DNA of 39,340 bases from Paracoccaceae bacterium. Its GTDB lineage: Bacteria > Pseudomonadota > Alphaproteobacteria > Rhodobacterales > Rhodobacteraceae. The notes below the pieces were generated by a model. It was not told the origin of the DNA and searched no databases. It saw only the letters and a list, made by a program, of their open reading frames with translations. Made by a program: the position numbers and the translations under genes. Shown piece by piece: positions 25,089 through 32,342 of this stretch. The stretch is taken from NCBI GenBank assembly GCA_027351005.1, contig DAIEJF010000073.1, forward strand, positions 1 through 39,340, in the 5' to 3' direction. Position 1 is the stretch's first letter. Every line of letters starts with the position of its first letter.

Positions 25089-25628
25089 ATGACCCTGACC
25101 CTGTTCGGCATTCCCGGCGCGTTGCGCGCCGGCTCGCTCAATCGCAGGCTTCTGGCCGAGGCGCGGCGGCTGTTCGGCCCGGCTGCCTATGCCGAGGCCG
25201 ATCTGCGCCTGCCCTGGTACGATGGCGACCTTGAGGCCAGCCAGGGCATCCCGCCAGAGGTGCAGCATCTGGCCGATCAGATCGCCGCGGCGGATGCGGT
25301 GGTGATCGCGACGCCCGAATACAATCGCGCACCGCCCGGCGTGCTGAAGAACGCGCTCGACTGGGTCAGCCGGACCAAGGGGCGCCCGTTCCGCGACAAG
25401 CCGCTGGCCATCGTCTCGGCCGCCGACGGGCCGGGGGGCGGCGACCGGGCGCAATATGCGCTGCGGCTGATGATGGTCGCGTTCCGCCCGCATCTTCTGC
25501 AAGGCCCCGAGGTTCTGCTGCCCGACGCGGGCAAGGCCTTCGATGCCGAAGGGCGGCTGGTGAACCCGGCCAAGGAAAAGGCGCTGGCCGAACTGATGGC
25601 CGATCTGCGCAAGGCGGCAGGCGGATGA
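25089..25628 (+). CDS. NADPH-dependent FMN reductase family protein
   Basis: The protein has 179 residues from ATG 25089, with GGAGG 5 nt upstream; ATG 25077 is weaker. The flavodoxin-like fold shows the phosphate loop IPGALRAGSLNRRLL and the flavin-contact motif VIATPEYNRAPPGVLKNALDWVS, as in ChrR/SsuE-type quinone or chromate reductases. The physiological acceptor is unknown. It overlaps the next gene by ATGA and is divergent from the ThDP gene across about 106 bp. Confidence 0.92.
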   Translation: MTLTLFGIPGALRAGSLNRRLLAEARRLFGPAAYAEADLRLPWYDGDLEASQGIPPEVQHLADQIAAADAVVIATPEYNRAPPGVLKNALDWVSRTKGRPFRDKPLAIVSAADGPGGGDRAQYALRLMMVAFRPHLLQGPEVLLPDAGKAFDAEGRLVNPAKEKALAELMADLRKAAGG

Positions 25629-26416
25629 CGGCGGACGCGGCGGGGCTGGGGGCAGAGGTTCAGGCCGACGCGATGGACCCGGTGCGTGCCCTGGCGCTGG
25701 CGGCGGTCCTGGGCCACCCCTGGGCCCCCGCCCAGCCGCTGCCCCCCTTCTTTCACCGCGTCTATTTCTGGGAGGTGAGGCTGGACGGCGATCTTGGCCG
25801 CGATGGCCACCCGCGGGTGGGCGGGCTGATCCCCGATTTCGGTCTGCCGCGGCGAATGTGGGCCGGCGGTCGGCTGGAGTTTCACCGGCCGCTCTTTTCC
25901 GGGCAACCGGCCGAACGCAGGACGGTGCGCGACAGTGCCGTGCGCAAGCAGGGCCGCAGCGGCCCACTGGGCTTCGTGACCCTGCGCCACGAGATCTGGC
26001 AGAACGGTGCGCCTTGCGTGACCGAGTGGCAGGATCTGGTCTACCGCGAAGAGGCCCGCCCCGATGCGCCCCACGCCGCGCCCCCGCCTGCGCCCGACGT
26101 GGCTGACGAGACGCGCAGCCGTGCCTTCGATCCGGTGGGGCTGATGCGCTATTCCGGGCTGACGATGAACGGCCACCGCATCCACTATGACGCCGACTAT
26201 GCGCGCGACGTGGAAGGGTATCCCGGCCTCGTGGTCCATGCGCCGCTGCTGGCGCAGGTGATGATGCTGATGGCGCCGCAGCCGCTCAAGACCTTCCGCT
26301 TTCGCGCCGTGGCCCCGCTGTGCCTGCCCGCCGAAGCGGTGTTCGGGCGGCGTGGCAACCGCTTCTGGGTCGCGGGCCCCGGCGGGGGGCTGCGGATGGA
26401 AGGCGAGGCGGGCTAG
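25625..26416 (+). CDS. MaoC/HTD2-like hot-dog dehydratase (mesaconyl-C4-CoA hydratase-like)
   Basis: The protein has 263 residues. The N-terminal half carries FFHRVYFWEVRLDGDLGRDGH and GLPRRMWAGGRLEFHRPL, typical of FAS1-like dehydratase halves. The C-terminal half has FDPVGLMRYSGLTMNGHRIHYDADYARDVEGYPGLVVHAPLLAQ, with the conserved Asn/His/Tyr of HTD2 and mesaconyl-C4-CoA hydratases. It probably hydrates or dehydrates an acyl-CoA or acyl-ACP. The coupled FMN reductase gives no clear pathway. The ATGA overlap decides the start. The end shares CTAG with the convergent glycosyltransferase. Confidence 0.82.
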   Translation: MTADAAGLGAEVQADAMDPVRALALAAVLGHPWAPAQPLPPFFHRVYFWEVRLDGDLGRDGHPRVGGLIPDFGLPRRMWAGGRLEFHRPLFSGQPAERRTVRDSAVRKQGRSGPLGFVTLRHEIWQNGAPCVTEWQDLVYREEARPDAPHAAPPPAPDVADETRSRAFDPVGLMRYSGLTMNGHRIHYDADYARDVEGYPGLVVHAPLLAQVMMLMAPQPLKTFRFRAVAPLCLPAEAVFGRRGNRFWVAGPGGGLRMEGEAG

Positions 26417-27633
26417 GGCGCGGCGCGGGCGTAAAGCGCAAGCAGCGCCTCGGCCCAGTCGTCGGGCGTGCTGGCAAGCGCATTGGCCCGGTCCACGGCC
26501 CTGCGGCTCATGGCGGCCACCTCGGTGTCGGGCAGGTCGCGCAGGCGGGCGATGGCCGCCGTCAGCGTTTCGGGGTGCCGCATGTCGCAGGTGAAGCCCA
26601 GACCCCGCGCCACCACCTCGCGCGACAAGAGCGACGAGTCGGGCAGGATCACCGGCAGGCCGCTTTGCAGCGCCTCGGCCACCACCAGCCCGAAAGGTTC
26701 GCCGTGGCGCGAGGCCATCGCCACCCCGCGTGCGCGCTGCACCAGCGCGCCGATCTCGGCGCGGTCCTTCCAGCCGGTGAACGTCACCTCGGGATGGGCG
26801 CGGGCCAGGCTTTCGCGCAGGCTGCCCTCGCCCACCACCGTCAGGGGCATGCCCGCCGCACGGGCCGCGGCGATCAGGGCGGGGACCCCCTTATCCTCCT
26901 CGACCCGGCCGATGTAGAACAGGCTGCGGTTCGCCTCGGCCCGCACCCGCGTGGCGCTGTAGGCCGTCACCGGGTTGCGCAGCGTCACCATCCGTGCCGG
27001 ATCAAGCCCCGCAAGGCCAAGGATCGGCGCCATGTCGGGGTGAATGATGGCGATGGCCGCCCAGGGCAGGCGCTGGTCGAAGGCGCGAGCCAGCGCCGCC
27101 CCGCGCGCCGCGCGCCACAACTTGTGGGGGTAGCTGCGCTTGTCGCAATTCGTCGTCAGACAGTCCAGCCCCAGAGGGGTGCGTCGGCAGGGCGTTGCCG
27201 TCCGGTAGTCGGTAAAGACGCCGTTCGGGCAGGCCAGGAAGAAATCATGCGCATGCACCACGGTGCGCCGGGCCACCGGCTGCAAGGCGGCAAAGACCGA
27301 GGGCGACAGGATCTGGGCCCAGCCGTGCAGGTGGTAGACGGTGCCCGGCGTATCCGTCCTGGCGATCCAGGCGGCCAGCCGGTCGCGGGCGGCCCGGTTC
27401 CACAGGCCCGCGGTCAGCGCCTGGCCGCGGGGCTGGTCGAGCAGCCGCGCGCCCCCAGCCGCCACCACCTCGATCCCCGCCGCGGCCAGGGTGGGGTTGT
27501 CGCCCGCATCGCCGCAGAACAGCGTCACCGGCACGCCCCGCGCGCGCAGCAGCCGCGCCGACAGCAGCGCCAGCCCGGTGGCCCCGCCGCGCGCGGTGCT
27601 GGCATCGTTGAGGATCACAAGACGGTCGAACAT
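26413..27633 (-). CDS. Glycosyltransferase family 4
   Basis: The protein has 406 residues with a GT-B fold. The acceptor half starts MFDRLVILNDASTARGGATGLALL. The donor half contains RVEEDKGVPALIAAAR, VTFTGWKDRAEIGALVQRA and the EX7E motif GEPFGLVVAEALQSGLPVI. A Cys-rich segment (HAHDFFLACPNG, CRRTPLGLDCLTTNCDKRSYPHK) sits mid-protein, as in several GT4 enzymes of exopolysaccharide loci. It probably adds a sugar to a lipid-linked repeat unit at the inner membrane. It marks the left end of the polysaccharide locus and is divergent from the pyruvyltransferase gene. Confidence 0.9.
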   Translation of the reverse strand: MFDRLVILNDASTARGGATGLALLSARLLRARGVPVTLFCGDAGDNPTLAAAGIEVVAAGGARLLDQPRGQALTAGLWNRAARDRLAAWIARTDTPGTVYHLHGWAQILSPSVFAALQPVARRTVVHAHDFFLACPNGVFTDYRTATPCRRTPLGLDCLTTNCDKRSYPHKLWRAARGAALARAFDQRLPWAAIAIIHPDMAPILGLAGLDPARMVTLRNPVTAYSATRVRAEANRSLFYIGRVEEDKGVPALIAAARAAGMPLTVVGEGSLRESLARAHPEVTFTGWKDRAEIGALVQRARGVAMASRHGEPFGLVVAEALQSGLPVILPDSSLLSREVVARGLGFTCDMRHPETLTAAIARLRDLPDTEVAAMSRRAVDRANALASTPDDWAEALLALYARAAP

Positions 27634-27807
27634 CGGGGTGCGGGTCTGGTTACGGGCCTTGGCGGGCTAGCGGGCAAAGCGGGTGAAATTGTGACATGCT
27701 GCGGCATTGTTCTGACCATGGCACCGATCCGGGCGATTGGTGCGGCAAAGCTGAATGATCGCCGCGCCTGCCCGTGCTATGCCGCGCAAAGGCAAAGGGG
27801 AAGCGCG

Positions 27808-28998
27808 ATGAAGGTGGTGCAGTTCGGCCTGCGGTTCAGCCCGAATGTGGGCGACGGCATCATCGCCGACTGTCTGGCCCACGCGATTCGCAAGACCGTG
27901 CCCGGCGCCCGGGTCGAGATGCTGGACCTGTCGGGCCGCGGCGCCTTCGGGCAGGTGGTGGTCAGGAACCGGGCGCTGGCATTGCGGGTGCTGGGCTGGT
28001 TGCCCCCGTCCCTGCGGCGGGCGGTGGTCAGGGCACGGATCGGCCGGATGCTGGACCGGGCCGAACCCGGCTGGGCGCGGGTGGTCAAGGGGGCCAATCT
28101 GGCGATCCTGGGCGGCGGGCAGATCCTGGCCGATGCCGATCTGAACTTTCCGCTGAAGGTCGCGCGGGCGGTGAAGGTGGTGAAGGCCGCGCGGGTGCCG
28201 CTGGTGCTGCATGCGGTCGGGGTGCAGGGCGGCTGGTCGGCCGAGGGGCGGGCGCTTTTTGCCACCCTGCTCGGTGCCGACCTGCGGCAGGTGGGACTGC
28301 GCGATGAGGGCTCGCGCCGGGCCTGGCTGGCCGAGATCGGGGGGCAGGGGCCCGCGCCGGTGCTGACGCGCGACCCCGGGCTGCTGGCGGCGGCCTGCTA
28401 CGGGCCGGTTCAGCCGACGGATCGCGTCGGGATCTGCGTCACCGATCCCGCGATCCTGCGCTATCACGCCGATGCGGCGGTCGCCGGGGCCGGGGTGGCG
28501 GGGGTCGGCTTTTTCCGCGATCTGGTACAGGCGGTGGCCGCGGCGGGGCACCGGGTCACGCTTTTCTGCAATGGCGCGGCCGAGGACCGGGCCGCGCTTG
28601 ATGCGGTGATCGGTGATCCGGCGGTAGCGGCGATGGTGCTGGCCGGAACCGTGTCGTTGACCCCCCCGCCCGAGACGCCGCGCGATCTGGCGCTGGCCAT
28701 CGGCGGGATGCGCGCGGTGGTAGCGCACCGGCTGCACGCCTGCATCGTGGCCTGGTCCTACGGGCTGCCGGTGGTGGGCCTTGGCTGGGACCGCAAGGTG
28801 GAAAGCTTCTTTGCCTCGGTCGGGGCCGCGACCTTCTTCGCGGGCGAGGCGGCGACGACCGCCGCGGCGGTGGTGCAGCGGCTGGACGCGGCGCTGGCCG
28901 CACGGCCCGACCCGGCGCTGCGGGCGCGGGTGCTGGCCGAGACCGAGGCCGCGGTGCTGGCGGCGGTTCAATCCGCCCTGCGCAGCGTGAAGCGGTAG
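27808..28998 (+). CDS. Polysaccharide pyruvyltransferase family protein
   Basis: The protein has 396 residues from ATG 27808 (AGGGGA upstream); the track frame begins far earlier over the antisense glycosyltransferase and is rejected. The N-terminus VVQFGLRFSPNVGDGIIADCL and the motif AILGGGQILAD match the family. The signature VVAHRLHACIVAWSYGLPVVGLGWDRKVESFF is complete. It likely transfers pyruvate from phosphoenolpyruvate to a sugar of the repeat unit as a ketal, giving an acidic polymer. Its 3' end overlaps the convergent glycoside hydrolase gene by 31 bp. Confidence 0.9.
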   Translation: MKVVQFGLRFSPNVGDGIIADCLAHAIRKTVPGARVEMLDLSGRGAFGQVVVRNRALALRVLGWLPPSLRRAVVRARIGRMLDRAEPGWARVVKGANLAILGGGQILADADLNFPLKVARAVKVVKAARVPLVLHAVGVQGGWSAEGRALFATLLGADLRQVGLRDEGSRRAWLAEIGGQGPAPVLTRDPGLLAAACYGPVQPTDRVGICVTDPAILRYHADAAVAGAGVAGVGFFRDLVQAVAAAGHRVTLFCNGAAEDRAALDAVIGDPAVAAMVLAGTVSLTPPPETPRDLALAIGGMRAVVAHRLHACIVAWSYGLPVVGLGWDRKVESFFASVGAATFFAGEAATTAAAVVQRLDAALAARPDPALRARVLAETEAAVLAAVQSALRSVKR

Positions 28999-30629
28999 GC
29001 GGTGGCATCGCCCGTGGGGGTGCCGTTGGGGCCCACGGCGAATTCCAGCACATCCCCCGCCGCGAGATGCAGGGGCGCGGTCTTGCGCAGCGCCGCCGCG
29101 GTGATGATCGCGCCATCCACCGGCGTGCCGTTCAGCGTCAGGTCATAGCGGATGCCATCCGCGCTGCGAGGTCCGGGGGAAAGCTGCGCCTCGGCCGTCA
29201 CGGTCATGGCATCGGGCGCGGTGAAGCGGTGCAGGATCACCACGGGGCCGCCCGCATGGGCGCCGGGCAGCAGGATGTCGGCCGTCAGCCGGGCGAATGT
29301 GGTGCCAGGCACACCCAGATAGGGGGTCCAGGGCGCGCCCTGCCGGTCCTGCCCGCCGTGGGTCTCCAGCGGCACGACCCGCCCGCCGATCCGGGCCAGC
29401 CGGGCAAAGGGGTCGGCGGGTTGGCCCGGCACGCCGGGATAGGCGAACTGGTCATAGCTGTCGGCGATGACGGTCTGCGGCCCCAGCGACAGATCGCGCC
29501 CCAACGCCAGCGGGGCGTCGCCCCGGATCACCAGCGGATCGGTTTCCGACAGCCTGAGCGGCCCCCTCAGGGGCGCGCCGGTGGGGTCGGTGGCGCTGAG
29601 GTCGGCGCGGTGCAGCGTGACGGTGCGGGGTGCGCCCCAGATCACCAGCGTGCGCCCGCCGAAGAGGCAGGCATAGGTGAACGGGTCGGGGGCGGCATCG
29701 GCCACGGGCGCGCCTTCCATCGTCGCGGCGATCTGCCGGTAGGCATGGCCCACCGCGGTGGCCTTGCCCGCGGCGTCGATCAGGGGCGCAAGCCCGTCGC
29801 CGCGCGGGTTCAGCGGATACCACACGGCCCGTTCCACCCCCGACAGCGCCATCTGGCAGTAATCGCGCACGAGCAGGCCGGGCGCGCGGTTGGGGTCGGG
29901 CTCGCCGAACTCGGTCACGTCCAGCGGAAGGGTGGCGGCGCCGGGCAACTGGCGGAACACGGCCACCTGCCGCAGAAGCTGTTCGGGCGGGGTGGTGTAG
30001 GTGTGCAGCGCCAGCGCATCCATCGCCTGCGCCGCGCCCGCGTCGAACATCGGCGCCAGATAGCCCACCGGGATCGAATGCACGCCGCCGCCCAGAATTC
30101 GCACCTGCGGGTTCACCGCCGTAACCGCCGCCTGCACCGCGCGCAGGATGGCCAGCGTATCCAGCGCGCGTTCGGGCAGCGGCGCGGCCTTCACCGGGCC
30201 GGTGACGAAATTGGCGCTGTTCCATTCGTTGCCGACCTCGACCGCGGTGATGGCGGGGAAGCGTTTCACGGTTTCCGCCGCGGCATGGGCAAAGGCCGCG
30301 ATGCCCGCCGGGGTGTAGGGCGTCACGCCGCCATCCCAGGCGGGGTGGCCGTTGTTCACCGTCAGGCTCATGGTCATCCCGTTGGCGGCCAGCAGGTCGG
30401 GAAAGGTGGTCTCGCCCGTGGTGAAGCGGAAGCCCTTCGGCCCTTCCACCTCGTCCCAGTAGACCGCATCGCGAAAGTTCCGCACCCCCAGCGCCAGCGC
30501 CCCGGCGAAAAGCCCCGGCGCCCAGTGCTGCCCGAAGTTCGAGGCCGCGCCAAGTTCCGGCCCCCTCAGGTCCAGCGCGGCGGCGGGCAGGGCAAGGGTA
30601 GCGAGCAGCAGGGCAAGGCGGGCGGGCAT
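28968..30629 (-). CDS. Secreted clan GH-A glycoside hydrolase (GH39-like)
   Basis: The protein has 553 residues with a signal peptide (MPARLALLLATLALPAAALD). The catalytic domain covers roughly residues 20-340. The acid/base Glu is E135 in EVGNEWNSANF and the nucleophile is probably E240 in LPLDVTEFGEPD, the two sites expected for clan A. The C-terminal ~200 residues look like a beta-sandwich module. It probably cuts or trims the polymer made by this locus in the periplasm. Convergent overlap with the pyruvyltransferase gene; divergent from the membrane polymerase gene. Confidence 0.84.
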   Translation of the reverse strand: MPARLALLLATLALPAAALDLRGPELGAASNFGQHWAPGLFAGALALGVRNFRDAVYWDEVEGPKGFRFTTGETTFPDLLAANGMTMSLTVNNGHPAWDGGVTPYTPAGIAAFAHAAAETVKRFPAITAVEVGNEWNSANFVTGPVKAAPLPERALDTLAILRAVQAAVTAVNPQVRILGGGVHSIPVGYLAPMFDAGAAQAMDALALHTYTTPPEQLLRQVAVFRQLPGAATLPLDVTEFGEPDPNRAPGLLVRDYCQMALSGVERAVWYPLNPRGDGLAPLIDAAGKATAVGHAYRQIAATMEGAPVADAAPDPFTYACLFGGRTLVIWGAPRTVTLHRADLSATDPTGAPLRGPLRLSETDPLVIRGDAPLALGRDLSLGPQTVIADSYDQFAYPGVPGQPADPFARLARIGGRVVPLETHGGQDRQGAPWTPYLGVPGTTFARLTADILLPGAHAGGPVVILHRFTAPDAMTVTAEAQLSPGPRSADGIRYDLTLNGTPVDGAIITAAALRKTAPLHLAAGDVLEFAVGPNGTPTGDATAYRFTLRRAD

Positions 30630-30663
30630 CGGGGGTCCTATCGTTTCGCGCCATGGTATTCAG

Positions 30664-30692
30664 TTTTTCCACCGCGTCCCGCTCGTTTTTCC
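30664..30692. promoter_or_regulatory. Direct repeat TTTTTCC x2 (22 bp apart) in the divergent polysaccharide promoter
   Basis: TTTTTCC occurs at 30664-30670 and 30686-30692, two helical turns apart, between the divergent hydrolase and polymerase genes. It stands out against the GC-rich background. It could bind a regulator on one DNA face or be promoter T-tracts; no known motif assigned. Confidence 0.3.
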
Positions 30693-30735
30693 GGGCCGGG
30701 CGGCTATGCTGCGCTGCCGTTAGCCGTGAGGCCCG

Positions 30736-32157
30736 ATGCAGGTCGTTCTCAGTACACCGCTTGCCCTTCTGGTGGTGATCGCGCTTGCGATGAAGGGGCC
30801 CCATCGCGGGTTGTGGCTGTTCATGGCCACGACCCCCTTCGGCGCGGCCGCGGCCTTCAACCTGCCTGCGCTGGGCGGGGCCTCGATCATGATGATGGAT
30901 CTGGCGGCGGTGATGATGTTCACCGTGCTGTGGCTGCAGCCGCAATCGACCTCGCGCATCCTTGGCACGATGCGACCCTGGCTGCCGGGGTTCTTCCTGA
31001 TCCTGATGATCTTGTTCTCGGCCGTCTCGGCGGTGCTGTTTCCGCGGCTTTTCGGCGACATGACGCAGGTGTTCAGCATCGCGCGGACCAACAACGCGAC
31101 CGGCATCGTCGCGGTCGGGCTGCACCCGACCTCTGGCAACCTGACGCAGTTGTTCCGCATCCTGCTGGACGGGATCACCTTCTTCGCGCTGGCCACGGTG
31201 CTGCGGGAACGGCCTGACACCGCCATCGTGGTGCGGGCGATGGCGGTGGCGGCGCTGGTCAATGTGGCGTTGGGCTGGCTGGACGTGCTGGCCGGGACGG
31301 GGGCGGGGGCGGCCCTGCTGGCGCCGATACGCACCGCGAATTACGCGATCCTGTACGACGTGGCGATGGCCGGGTTGAAGCGGATGATCGGCGGGTTTTC
31401 CGAGGCGTCGTCCTTCGGCTATTTCACGCTGGGCATGTTCGGCTTCTGGCTGGTCTACTGGCTGCGGGCCGCGCCCTCGCGGCTGGCGGGATGGACGCTA
31501 GCGATGACCACCATCGTGTTGCTGCGCTCGACCTCGTCCTCGGCCTATGTGTCGATGATCGCCTTCCTTCTCACCCTGGGTGGCATCGCCGTGGCCCGGC
31601 ACCTTGGCCACAGCGTCGAACGGCGGCTGCTGGCCGTGGCGGTCTGGTGCGCGGTGGCGGGCTGGCTGGCGCTGCTGGCGATCGGCGCGGGCTATGTGCT
31701 GCTGGACCCGGTGAAGGCGTTCCTGGACCGCGCACTGTTCGACAAGCTGGAGACCGCGTCCGGGTTGGAGCGGATGCGCTGGAACCTGCAGGCGTACCGG
31801 AACTTCCTCGAGACCTCGATGATGGGCGCGGGCCTTGGTTCGATGCGCGCCTCGAACTGGCTGCTGGCCTGTCTGGGCAGTATCGGGGTGGTGGGCACCG
31901 GGTTGTTCCTGGCCTTTCTGGGCACGGTCTTTGCCGCCCCGACCCAACCGGGCGACCGCGACAGGGCGGCGGCGATCGACGGGATGAAGGCGGGATGCCT
32001 GGCCATGTTCATCTCGGCCATGCTGACCCAGCCAACCCCCGACCTTGGCATCGCCTTCTTCGCGATGGCGGGCCTTGGCGTGGGCCTGTCGCGCGGTGCG
32101 GCGGTCGAATCGAGCCGCATCAAAGGGCGGCGGAACTTGTATCAAATGGCGCAATAA
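30736..32157 (+). CDS. O-antigen ligase / Wzy-like polysaccharide polymerase membrane protein
   Basis: The 473-residue hydrophobic protein has about ten to twelve transmembrane helices and one larger periplasmic loop (VKAFLDRALFDKLETASGLERMRWNLQAYRNFLETSMMGAGLGSMRASNW). This is the Wzy_C-type arrangement found in polymerases and ligases. The loop residues FSEASSFGYFTLGMFGFW also fit. It probably polymerises lipid-linked repeat units at the outer face of the inner membrane. The Shine-Dalgarno GTGAGG precedes the ATG. It is followed by the Wzc-like gene after a 185-bp leader. Confidence 0.85.
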   Translation: MQVVLSTPLALLVVIALAMKGPHRGLWLFMATTPFGAAAAFNLPALGGASIMMMDLAAVMMFTVLWLQPQSTSRILGTMRPWLPGFFLILMILFSAVSAVLFPRLFGDMTQVFSIARTNNATGIVAVGLHPTSGNLTQLFRILLDGITFFALATVLRERPDTAIVVRAMAVAALVNVALGWLDVLAGTGAGAALLAPIRTANYAILYDVAMAGLKRMIGGFSEASSFGYFTLGMFGFWLVYWLRAAPSRLAGWTLAMTTIVLLRSTSSSAYVSMIAFLLTLGGIAVARHLGHSVERRLLAVAVWCAVAGWLALLAIGAGYVLLDPVKAFLDRALFDKLETASGLERMRWNLQAYRNFLETSMMGAGLGSMRASNWLLACLGSIGVVGTGLFLAFLGTVFAAPTQPGDRDRAAAIDGMKAGCLAMFISAMLTQPTPDLGIAFFAMAGLGVGLSRGAAVESSRIKGRRNLYQMAQ

Positions 32158-32175
32158 TCTTGCGATGACGGCCAG

Positions 32176-32212
32176 ATTGTAAGGTTGGCGCGATCAAATC
32201 AACTAATTGTAA
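32176..32212 (+). promoter_or_regulatory. Direct repeat ATTGTAA x2 upstream of the Wzc-like gene
   Basis: ATTGTAA at 32176-32182 and 32206-32212, spaced 30 bp start to start (about three helical turns), sits in the only AT-rich patch of the region. It is probably part of the promoter or a regulator site of the Wzc-like gene. The regulator cannot be named. Confidence 0.35.
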
Positions 32213-32286
32213 AGCATTCGTTTGACCGCCGCCTTGATTCTGCCCAAGTTCAGCCTCGTGGAGTGAGGTTTCGCCGACGGGCGGGG

Positions 32287-32296
32287 GTACCGGTAC
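32287..32296. promoter_or_regulatory. Perfect palindrome GTACCGGTAC in the Wzc-like gene leader
   Basis: A 10-bp perfect palindrome about 50 bp before the start codon, downstream of the ATTGTAA repeats. A regulator site or transcript structure is possible. Confidence 0.25.
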
Positions 32297-32325
32297 GGGT
32301 CTCGGAACAGCGCTTCGTTGCGCCA

Positions 32326-32341
32326 CGGAGGATATCCTCCG
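32326..32341 (+). promoter_or_regulatory. Perfect 16-bp palindrome covering the Shine-Dalgarno of the Wzc-like gene
   Basis: CGGAGGATATCCTCCG is a perfect palindrome ending one base before ATG 32343. It contains GGAGG, the only good ribosome-binding sequence for this gene. As RNA it can fold into a 6-bp CGGAGG/CCTCCG stem with an ATAT loop, hiding the ribosome-binding site. It could also be a DNA operator. Structure seen directly; control is inferred. Confidence 0.55.
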
Positions 32342-32342
32342 C

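Noticed and set aside
27690-27725. Near-palindrome ATGCTGCGGCAT between the divergent GT4 and pyruvyltransferase genes
   Set aside because: Imperfect and short; no better than expected for this base composition, though the gap must hold promoters for both genes.
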